NCBI GenBank assembly: GCA_944474755.1
Contig: OX104117.1
Location: forward strand, 67,571,522-67,635,521
Direction: 5' to 3'
DNA from: Limnoperna fortunei
Taxonomy: Eukaryota; Mollusca; Bivalvia; Mytilida; Modiolidae
Length of the DNA: 64,000 nt
Shown here piece after piece: positions 37,329 to 49,300 of the stretch. Made by a program: the position numbers and the translations under genes. The notes under the pieces are model-generated. The model saw only the letters and a list, made by a program, of their open reading frames with translations. It was not told the DNA's origin and did not search any database. The number at the start of each line of letters is the position of its first letter. Within the stretch, counting starts at the first letter, position 1.

Positions 37329-40300
37329 TTAATTCCATGCGCTGCGACTACTACTACCGCTGCTTCCTCCTCCCCAGCCACTATACCCTCCGCCTTGATT
37401 TGCACTGCTAGAATCATATCCACTTCCCCATCCACTGTAAGACCTGTTGCTATCAGACTTAGAACCAAGTGTTCCCCCATAACCAGGTCCTAGGTCTCCA
37501 GCCCCTGCATTTTGAGGTGGCATGCCACCCCAGCCCCCTGGTGCTTGTCCAGACAACACAGCTTGTGCTGCCGCCAACATAGCAGAATTAAGGAAGTTCA
37601 TTCCATTTATGCCCATAGACTCGTTTACACCAGTCATTGGCTGATCCCTATGATCATCCCTTCCTCTTCGACTACGATTATCTCTGTCCCTGCGATCATA
37701 TCGTTCCCTGTCCCGATCTCTGTTATCTCTCCTATAATCCCTCCCTCTATCCCTATGTTCACCCCTATCTCTTCTGTTATCATCCCGATCGCTGCCACGA
37801 TCTCGCTCCTTTGATGGTGTCTTAGGATCAGCGATGCTTACATGCACACTGCAACCCTTAATGATGTGGTCCTCCCCACATAGTCCACTGGCTATATCAG
37901 GCTCACCAAACGTTACAAACCCGAAAGCTCGAAATGGTTTGGGGATAAATGTGTCCACCACAGGACCAAATTTAGAGAAATACTGATGTAGATCGTCTGT
38001 GTTTATGGAATCTGATATCCTGGCAACAAATATCTTTCTTGACTGATGTTGTTGTCCTGCCTCCTGAAAGGAATAATATGTAAAAATCAGTGTTTCCGTT
38101 AACGCAAATTTGTTCATAATTTACGCATAAAAAAACATTTTTGACCCCCAAAAATATTACCCAGAGGGTCATCATGATGCACCAAATTATGTAACCAAAA
38201 TGAGTACTCGTCTCGGCAGCGTATGTTATTTACCGTACGCATACTTTTTGGAAAAATGTAAAAGCTGGTATCCTTTGTGTTGCCGTATAAGGAAAACGAT
38301 TATTTTCAACGGTAACCAGTTCGTTACTTCCGGAAGTCCTTGGACTTTATCTTCAACTCTAAAAGTTTTGTATTGTATCGTGGAACGATACGCTTCCTAA
38401 CTTTGAATTACACTACATTTTATTTCATTAAGGCAACACTTTAAACAAATAAACAGTCAACCGGCGATGATAAAATTGATAAGTTTATTCCAAAATGATA
38501 ATGACAAAAACGATTGTTTTTGAAGTAGGATCGAATTAGCGCACTTAGTGATCAAACACTACAAAGTGCAAACTTTTGCAATCGTCTGTTCCAAAATCTT
38601 TCAGAAATCAGCTTTAGAACGACCTTGGTTTACTGATGATCATATACTTGACAAAAATATATTATCCTTTTTGCATTCAGATATCTATTAAAGTTTCAAC
38701 AGTTTTAGTTATTTTTGCTGTTCGCTGTACCCTCTACACTACAGTACAGACCTTGTCTATCTTAAAGAAACTAACAGAAAATAATAAGCTTTCATCTTAT
38801 CTCTGCCGTGTTTCCAGAGAAGTCACACTAAATAATTGCCTTCTTTTAAATTCTGGTTAGATACACATATATGATACTATCAAATTCTTTTTTCATAAAC
38901 AATTATTGAAATCAATTGTATTAGGATATTGACATGAAACACAACGTTTTTTTCATACACCAGATATGTGTGTAATATAAGAGGTATAATTAATTTATGC
39001 ATAAATGATATTACAATTTCTCTAAATGTTATTTTAGGCTGTGGTATATATTGTTTACTCTAGTTTGCAACATTGTCATGATTGTTCGATACAAGATTTT
39101 TATCATCAAAACTGAATAATAAATATGACCCTTGAAAATCTTATTTGACTCCCTAAACTCAGCTGCAGAGGGTCATCATGATACCCAGATTTGAAAAGTT
39201 TCAAAAACACTGAAAATATATATTATTAACATCTGTTGTGGATTTCTTTCAACCTAAAGTTGCAATGTATTCAGTGATAGCATTTACATGTAATTTGCAC
39301 CATATCATCTTAACAATCCAGCATTAAATTTTGTATTGTTTTAAACATCCTCTACAGCAAACCATACATGTACAAAATATTTTTAATGTCACCAAGTTCT
39401 CTTAATATCAGGTTAAAATAAAGACTTTTAAAGGGAATGTAAGGGCTAAAAAAATTTTTTGATATGTTGATTGTACACTTTTACTTATGTGAAAAATGAT
39501 CCATCTAAATAAATATCTCATCAGGTATTAATTATACAGCTGTTTTTCTAATCAAATTATTGCACTATGGAGAGGCTAATTATCATATCTAGCGGAAGTA
39601 GAGATATGACGTATGATAGTCAATTCCTGTTGATGCAGCTGTTAATCTTATACACACACAGTAGTAAAAATGCCAGAGTGCCAAGCAAAATTTTGTACAG
39701 TTGTAAGAGGTCAAGGGATTTCAACATTTTCAATCCCAGACCCGAAGAAGGAATATGAACGATGTGCCAGATGGTTACATAATCTTGGAAATGCTAAATT
39801 GGACATTAAAACTTTTAAACATTCCTTTAACATGATAGTTTGTGAGAAACATTTTGAGCCTAGTTGTTTCAAGGAAGATATGCAAGTAAGTATCCTGATA
39901 TATGTATTTTTATATTTTATATTTTTCAGATCAAATGTATTGAGTAATATTAAAGCATAGTCATACTTTTTGGAATATAATTTGATCTAATTAAAAAAAA
40001 AATCAAAAATACCTTTAACATTTCATATATGACAGGTGTTTTCTCCACAACAATATTTCTTTTATTATATATATTATTATAAAATACATAGATGAATAAA
40101 ACATTAAAATTGTGTTAAAAAACTTCAAATATCTTATATGATTTACATTTTGTTTTCATAATTTTAGGCTAAAGTAATGGGTTATACACCAAAGAAAAAA
40201 TTTCTAAAAGATGATGCTATTCCAACTATATTTGCTGATACCAAACCTATTCAAGAAAGAAAGTCCAGTAAAAGTAGAAAGGAGAAAATTGAAAAACAAG

Positions 40301-43300
40301 AGGTAAGCAGAATATGTATTATTATGAGACGCAAAGAAGTACAAAAGGGACATTTGAATCCTGAAAGTCCAAAATCTGTCAACATTAAAGAAAAAATAAC
40401 CAAACAGCATACATAAAACTTGTATTAGTATAGTTTATATTAACGTTTTTCTTGCACATTTTTTTTCATTTAAAAAAAATTGTATTATACTATTTTAAAT
40501 AAACATGAAGGATGAAAACTTAACTTTTTAAAAATTTTAGCTGATTGAAACCCTTCTTACTGGAAATGAAAACCCTGAAGTTGAAATGCAACATCCTGTT
40601 ACTCCATCAGTTAAAAGAAAACGAAAACAGATAATGCCAAGTATATCTTCAAAGAAATCAAAGGTAAATACACTACAATTAACAGCTTGACCCATTTCTG
40701 ATCTCTCCAAAGATTAATTATATCACATAATGAATTAGATAACAGTTCCAGCTGGAGAGGCATTCCTTACAGCTACCATTTCTACCACTAAATCTTTCTT
40801 ATCAGTAAATAAATAATCAAACACCATTAATACTTAATGTGACCTTTGTTTGCAGTAGGTTAATTTAGGGTTGATGTTTTTGGTTAAAGACAGGCTGGAA
40901 CATTCTGTGTTATGAAATGATAGTATAATTTAATATTTTTGATTCAATGTAATAAAAAATCTTTTTTTTTTGCATAGGTCACCTCCACATACTCCAGTAA
41001 AACAGATTTTGGCATCCAGGTTGGACCAACTTATGTTGATAAATCTGTAAGCTGTAACATTATAACTGAGATTCCAACAACTCATTGCACCAAGTGTTTT
41101 GAGAGAGATAATCCTTCACTTGCAGTGAGTGACCATTCATATTGTAGTGGAGAATTACAATATATTCATGATAATTCTACTCCAATTAAGAAAAAAGATA
41201 CAATTGATCAGAACAGTTCAGCTGATGAGAGCGATGTTGATGACTTACTGTCACCTGTCAAAACTGATGTTAATGATAAATCGTTTTGTTTGTCTGACTT
41301 TTCAGAAGATTCACCTTTGTCGTCGCCTGACAAAAATGTTAATTCTGAAAAGGTGGAAGCTAGCTCCATATCGGAAGATACCAAGCTTATAGTATTTCTT
41401 AAATGCTTAACAAGTCTATTTCAACTGGTTATGTGTCGTATTTGTCAAAGTCCAATTGACACTGATGATATAAAAACAACAGTGGAAGGTTCTTGTATTA
41501 TAGCCCATTTCACCTGCCTAAACAACCATTCATTCAGTTGGGAGTCACAGCCTTATATAGGAAGACAGCCTGTAGGAAACATTTTAATGACAGCTGCAAC
41601 TTACTTATCAGGAAATACCTACTCATCTATTTCTGCATTTTTTAAAACTCTTAATTCCAAGTTTATTAGCAGGTCTGCATTTTACGATATTGCAAACAGT
41701 TTTGTTATTCCTTCCATTCATAAATTTTGGTGTCAACAACAAGAAATAATTTTACGGAATATGCTGGGTAGGAAATTATGTTTAGTTGGTGACGGTAGAT
41801 GTGATTCCCCAGGATTTAGCGCTAAATACTGTAACTATACATTAATGGAGGCTTCAACATCAGCCATATTAGATTTCAACATTGTTCAGGTAACTGAAAC
41901 AGGTGCATCATCACGAATGGAACTGGAGGGATTTAAAAGAACCATTTTAAATCTTCAAGAATCCAACCTTGAAATAGACATTATTGCAACAGACAGACAT
42001 GTGCAAATACGAAAATATATTAAGGACAATCTTCCAACTGTGTCTCATCAATTTGATGTTTGGCACATGTCAAACAGCATAAGGAAGAAAATTGTAAAAG
42101 CAAGTAAGAAAAAGGATTGTGAGGCCTTGGTACCCTGGATCAGAAGTATTTCCAACCATATATGGTTTTGTGCAGGGAATTGTGATGGTGATTCGGACAA
42201 ACTTATTGAGATGTGGAAGTCTATCCTTTTCCACATTAGAAATATTCACACATTTGCAGGTAAAAAGTTCAATAGATGTGGGCATGGTGACCTGTCTGCT
42301 GACTGTCAAAGGAAGAAAAAATGGTTAAAAGCAAAAAGCAAGCCATTTAAAGCACTAGAGTCTGTTATTAATGACACACGAGTTTTGAAAGATTTACAAC
42401 AGTTGAACCTATTTTGTCATACTGGAGACATTGAAGTATTCCACTCAATGATGTTAAAGTATGTGCCAAAAAGACAGGAATTTCAATATCCCCAGATGGT
42501 TGCCAGATCCCAACTTGCCGCTCTGGACCATAACTTTAACTTGAGGCGAAAACAAAAAGAGGCGTCAGATGGGAGTTTGCAGTTTGCCCCAGTTTTCCCT
42601 AAGGCAACAAGTAGATGGTGTGTTAAAAAACGATATGCTGACAAGGACTATGGGTTTCGGGATGAATTAATGGAACTTATAGTAAAGGCAAAAATTATGG
42701 GTGAAAAAACTGTTACCCCACATCAAATTAAACAAGCCAATATTCTGCCAAAAAACATTGCAACAAAACCAGCTCCACCGAAGGAAACACTTGTAGAGGC
42801 ACACGTTTCAAGATTCAAGATAAACTAACTGTTATAAATTGTAATATAATCTTGCAAATACATGTGTTTTCTGTGATGCATATTATATTTCTTTATTGAA
42901 AACAACAGTATTTATATTAATCTGTATCTTCTGATTCTGAAGAGGATATGTCTGATTCACTGTGAAATCCTTCATAATGTCCTGATTCTTCAGGAAAAGT
43001 GTTTCGAATTTTCACAACAACACAAGCTGGTAATATAACTCGGTTCTTGCGTCCAAGGGGTTGCCCTCTTCTTACCCAGTTAACAAATTGACGATATGCC
43101 ATCAGCCTGCTTTGTCTGAAAAAAGGTATGACAATTAAAAAAAAATTAAGAGTAAAAACAATGTTGAATTGCCCATAAATTCTAAAATTAGTTCGAGTTT
43201 TTTATCACTCTATCATTTCTATTGCCCTGTTGCTATTTCATATTACAATTACTATTGATCAACATATATTCCTTTGTATTTTATAAAGTTGATGTAAAAA

Positions 43301-46300
43301 TGTTGCCAAAAATATAATGTTAAAACTACCTGTTTGTCAGTGCATCAGGAGCTCTGCCTGTCATTCTCTTGTATCGCATAAAAATAACATAAGCAGTTTC
43401 CAAAACTGTTCTATTCAAACATATTAGTTCAAAGTCTGTATGTAGACAAATACAAGAATTTTCATCTGTTATATAATGTTCATCATAATGCTGAAAGTTT
43501 CTGCAACAAAGATTTTCTCTTCTTTTTTGTAAAGGTTCACAGTGTCCACATGTACACACATTGTTTGTCTCTTCTTCACATTGGTTTTCACATTCTATTC
43601 CTTTAGCAGCTTCTAACTCTTCCTCGGTAAACTCAGGCTCATACAAATATCCAACACAATTTTGTTCTTTTGAATCACAGGTTATATTATCATCACTTGA
43701 ATCCATAGCTTTCTAGTAATTTATTTAAGTAGCATATAATTTATTAGCTGTTGATAATGCCAATGAAACAGGAATTGACTATCATACGTCATAAACAGGT
43801 GTGCCTGCTGGGAAATCTCTGATAAGGGAGATAAATATATTTACAATATGTCTGCCTCCAGAAAAGTGCAATTAAGATAAAATAATCACTGATTAAATGA
43901 TAATTAGAAGTAGTATGAATAAATGAATTGCAGATGTGGATATTAATAGATTCAATCTTTTATATGCCAAAAAATAATTTTTGACCTTGCGTTCCCTTTA
44001 AAGCATTGATAAGTCTACAGGGTTGGAACCATTTTTGTTCACAAATCTAAAAAAATTAGTTGCAACAATTATTTCACTCTGAGTCCTTTTGCCATCCTTG
44101 CTACTTACATTAGAGTTTGGTATATTTACTTCACACCATCTCCCGTCAATCATGTGTCTTTGTTGTGCTAGGCAATTTATCTGTGCTTCAATATCATGGA
44201 ATCTTATGAAGCCAAATCCTTTAGACTTTCCTGTCCGAGGATCCATCTTCACCTGAAATGCATCAAACACAAAATTAACAAATGACTCAATTTATGTTCT
44301 TCATGTTGGGCAATATATCCAAAAAAATCCATGTCAACATTCTACATTATACTCGGCTTTTTACACACATAACATCTTAAAACACACTGAAAGTGGCAGA
44401 AAAACATTTTTCAATTTTAAAAAATCTGCAACAAATCACCAATATTCATTTTTACATTATATTTGATAGGTTAAAAGTTAAAACAAATTTCAATCAGATA
44501 TTAAGTTTATTTCTCAGGAATTTTTTAATTTTAGCAATTTAGGGGCATGTAGTAAATCTTAATTAAATGGCAGCATGACTACACCAACGTCTCAATTTTA
44601 AATGAATAAACAAGGTAAATCTGTGAGCTACTAGTAATGCTCGCTAGTGATGCCCCACTTTCACAAAAAGTATTCGGTAAACAGGGGTAGATGATCAAGG
44701 GGCATAAATGGCTATACACCATATGGTACTCTAGGTCAATAGGATAAAGCAATAAGCAAAATATTAGGCTTCTGCATCCTATAGTTGATAAGACAAGTGT
44801 GGACACAGAAAAACGTCTCGCCTGAATTCAGCATCAGTAACGAAAATAAATTTCGTCATAAGCATTACGTAAATAGCATTAATTATGAGCAGCTGCCTGT
44901 ATACCAAATATTGTCACCATACTATGCATAGTTACAGAGGAACTGTCCTAATACAAAAACTTTAACGTAGTAGCTGAACCCTGAAATTGAGGTCAAGGTC
45001 AGGTGACACCTACCAGACAATCATGTACTATTCATCAGCAACCTATATACCAAATATTATCATCCTACCATGCTTGGTTACAGGGGAACAGCAGTAACCT
45101 AAAAACTTTAACGTAGTCACTGGACTGTGAAATTGAGATCAAGGTCAAGTGGCACCTACCAGACAGTCATGTACTATTCATCAGCAACCTATATACCAAA
45201 TATTGTCATCCTACCATGCATAGTAACAGAGAAACTGCAGTAACACAAAAACTTTAACATAGTCACCGGACCGTGAAATTGAGGTCAAGGTCAGGTGACA
45301 CCTACCAGACAGTCATGTACAAATGTACTAGTCATCAGCAACTTATATACCAAATATTGTCATCCTACCATGCGTGGTAACAGAGGAACTGCCGTAACCC
45401 AAAAACTTTAACGTAGTCACTGGACCGTGAAATTGAGGTCAAGGTCAGGTGACACCTACCAGACAGTCATGTACTAGTCATCAGCAACCTATACACCAAA
45501 TATTGTCACCCTACTATGCGTAGTTATGGAGGAACTGCCGTAACCCAAAAACTTTAACGTAGTCGCTGGACCGTGAAATTGAGGTCAAGGTCAGGTGACA
45601 GGTGACTGACTGGCAAGTACTCATCATAAGCTACCTCTGTACCAAATTTGATGGACCTAGGGCTTGGGCTTACAAATATATGAAGCAAGATGTCTAGTGT
45701 TTACGCTGCCGCCACCGGATTCCCATACATATGTCTCGCCTCCAGCGATTTTCATCACAGGCGAGACAAAAACTGACAAAGAAATTTTTGAAATGGACGG
45801 ACAAATGAACAGACGGACAAGGGTAAAACAGTATACCCTCCTCTTCTTCAAAGCAGGGGGTATAAGAAACTGTTCCTCTTTGCAGGTATCAAATTAACCA
45901 ATTCGAGTAAGGTTACCTAATAAACAGATCAGCTTAGATTATCTGCCCAACACTAATAATATCTTTGAACATAACTGACATAAGCTTACAGCAACAGATA
46001 AATGTATTCTCGACAAACCTGAGCTAACACTAATTCTCCAAATTTGGAAAAATATTCCTTCAGCTCTTCCTCTGTACTTTTGTAAGGAAGACCCAATACA
46101 ATCAAATCACTGCATTTCTTTTCAATCTTCTTTGTTTTAGCTGAAGGATTTTCTGTCTGGTCCTCTCCCTTTCTTTTGTTATCTAAAAAAAAACAATCGA
46201 GACATTCTGTATAATATGCACTGATTGATTTTGATTTACTCCTATTTTCAGCATTTTTACTGCTAAATTGCAGTGCATAATTTTGGAATCGATTTGGTAA

Positions 46301-49300
46301 AAAAATCTCATTCTGGATCATTTTAGTTACATATTCACAGCACTATATGGAATACCATTTATACTGATATGATTCCGAAATTATTCACTCCACATTTTAA
46401 ACTTTGTCAACAATGCAATGAAAATGAAATCAATTAATTAGGCATTGTATAAATGTCAGCTGAATGGCGGAGAAGAATTAATTATTAATTAAACCAAAAC
46501 AACAGTTAAATAGTAGAAAAATATGTATAAATCCCATTGGTGTTTTTGTTCCATTTCGGGAAATGATACCTCCTTGTAGCTGCATCGAGAAAAAAAAATT
46601 ATACTAGTATATATAAGTAGCTTACTAGTACATGTAAATTCATATACTTCACAAATCAGTAGAATAAATTTTAAAATCATTTTCAGGGCTCACGCTGGGT
46701 CAAAATTATAGGGAAAAGTCACTTCTCGTTTGGGTAACTGACAGGGAGAAGTGAGGATAGAGCAGGGAGAAGTGGGTGGACAACAGGTAGAAGTTGCATC
46801 ATATGTTGTGAAAGTGTCCTGTTTACTTTGTTTTTTTATTTTTAAATTAGTGTTGGAATTTGCATTTTTATTTTTATGTTTATTAGCAGTTTAATTTATT
46901 GAGGATAAAGTATCAAAGATTTGAATTAACTATTCAGTATACTTATTTCACACATTTTCATAAATACATGTATTAAACATAACATGTACAATAAAAAAGA
47001 ACCAACTGTCACAAAACTGTTCATTAAAATAAATGTTTCTTTCTCATCATTGATACACAATTTGATTGATTTAATGAAGTACTATTCATATGCTATTAGA
47101 ACTATAAGTAGAAAATTACATCATTGTGACACATACTAAGTATATCATGTAAATGGTAAAATTCACTATTAAAAGTATTTAAACATATTTAACCTAAATG
47201 TGTTTTAAGTAATTATACTGCCAAAAGACTATTTTTACTACGTCTCTATCATTGCAAAACTCATTTCACCACTATCAGCGTAGTATATTTGCAATCTCCA
47301 GCACCAAATTCATATCCTCTCCGGAAATTTTCACAAGTTTTTGTGCTCTGAACTGGTTTCCGGTCGTATTTTAAACCTAGGCTTTATTTACCAAATAAAG
47401 TTTAAAAGGGTACCAGTTCAACTTTGGCGCGTAAACATAATAAACATGACACTGTATCAAAAATATGAAGATTTTTTACCAAAATGGGAATAAAATTTAA
47501 AAGGCGACAATAGGCAATTCTACAAAATGAAAGACGACTTCACTTCGCTTTTGAAGATGATCGAAGGCCCTTGTCGCCCTCCAATGTGAGCCCTGATTTT
47601 ACATAAAAGCGAGCATCACAGAAGCGAGCTATACGGTTACATGCGTGTGTGTAAACAAAGTCACGTGATCCATATGAACAAATCCATTTCAGATGACAGC
47701 TGAGCTATCCGAAGAAAATATTGTAGATGAACGAAAAACTATACATGTATATGTTGTATAATATAAAAGTAGACAAAAATAATTTTTACATTGATAAAAT
47801 TAAGTGTTTATTTTTTAATTACTACAAAAATGCCAGACAAATTTTCTGAAACGTATTCAGGTATTTGAAATTGAGTTTTGTGACGTCACCAAAACATTAA
47901 AAAAGACGTAACGTCATCAATGGAATGTAGAGGCACTGTTAGGGGGGTCTGAAGTAACAACATGAACAATGTGAGATGCGCCTACATTCATATAAATTTA
48001 TTGGTAAGTTAAACCTCACTAGTGATACCCCCCCTTTCACAACTAGACAAAGTCGATCTAGCGATCGCTGATACCCCCGCTTTTGTGAAAATTTCTAACG
48101 TTTTTCGTGGACTGCGACCTTGAAATTTGATGGATTTCCCCCAAAATCAAAAGGCTTTTTACCAACCTGATATATAACAATATCCCAAAGATTCATTCAA
48201 ATCTGATGCAAACTTTTTGAGTTATTGTCCGTAAACAACTTTTATGTTAAAATTTCTAACGTTTTTCGTGGACTGTGACCTTGAAATTTGACGGATTTCC
48301 CCCAAAATCAATAGGCTTCTTACCAACCTGATATACACGATATATGACAATATCCCAAAGTTTCATTCAAATCGGATGTAACCTTGTTGAATTATTGTTC
48401 GGAAACAACTTTTTTGTTAAAATTTCTAACGTTTTTCGTGGACTGTGACCTTGAAATTTGACGGATTTCCCCTCAAAATCGATAGGCTTCTTACCAACCT
48501 GATATATAACAATATCCCCAAGTTTCATTCAAATCGGATGCAAACTTTTTGAGTTATTGTCCGGAAACAACTTTTATGTTAAAATTTCTAACGTTTTTTG
48601 TGGACTGTGACCTTGAAATTTGACGGATTTCCCCCAAAATCGATAGGCTTCTTACCAACCTGATATATGACAATATCCCAAAGTTTCATTCAAATCGGAT
48701 GTAAACTTTTTGAGTTATTGTCAGGAAACAACTTTTATGTTAAAATTTCTAACGTTTTTTGTGGACTGTGACCTTGAAATTTGACGGATTTCCCCCAAAA
48801 TCGATAGGCTTCTTACCAACCTGATATATGACAATATCCCAAAGTTTCATTCAAATCGGATGTAAACTTTTTGAGTTATTGTCCGGAAACAACTTTTTTG
48901 TTAAAATTTCTAACGTTTTTCGTGGACTGTGACCTTGAAATTTGACGGATTTCCCCCAAAATCGATAGGCTTCTTACCATCCTGATATATAACAATATCC
49001 CAAAGTTTCATTCAAATCGGATGTAAACTTTTTGAGTTATTGTCCGGAAACAACTTTTTTGTTAAAATTTCTAACGTTTTTCGTGGACTGTGACCTTGAA
49101 ATTTGACGGATTTCCCCCAAAATCGATAGGCTTCTTACCAACCTGATATATAACATATCCCAAAGTTTCATTCAAATCGGATGTAAACTTTTTGAATTAT
49201 CATCCGGAAACCAAATGTGGACGGACGAACGGACGGACGGACGGACAGACGGACGGACGGACATGAGGACCACTATATACCCCCGACTCTGTCGAGCGGG

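Larger units (their letters stand above)
39432..43997. mobile_element. Kolobok-type DNA transposon, 4566 bp, apparently intact
   Basis: TTAA flanks both sides (39428-39431 and 43998-44001). The ends are inverted: AGGGAATGTAAGGGC on the left and, read inward from the right, AGGGAACGCAAGGTC. Similarity continues past the tips, and a 26-bp perfect inverted match lies deeper (39605-39630 against 43768-43793). Inside are two spliced genes pointing at each other: a THAP-domain transposase (+) and a P2X7-ballast-like protein (-). TTAA targets and THAP domains are hallmarks of the Kolobok superfamily. The element sits in intron 3 of TARDBP; its minus-strand gene is in the sense direction of TARDBP. 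Confidence 0.88.

Noticed and set aside
37512..37825. Plus-strand frames of 100 and 62 codons over TARDBP exon 4
   Set aside because: They are antisense shadows of the Arg/Asp repeats (Ser/Ile/Pro- and Tyr/Asp/His-rich) without independent support.
41125..42828. Separate 567-codon gene starting at 41125
   Set aside because: The codon there is GTG, not ATG, and the frame is open back to a splice acceptor at 40977. It is the last exon of the THAP transposase.
42917..43706. A P2X7 receptor gene
   Set aside because: Only the C-terminal ballast-like domain is present. There are no transmembrane helices and no ATP-binding ectodomain, and the ORF lies within transposon ends.
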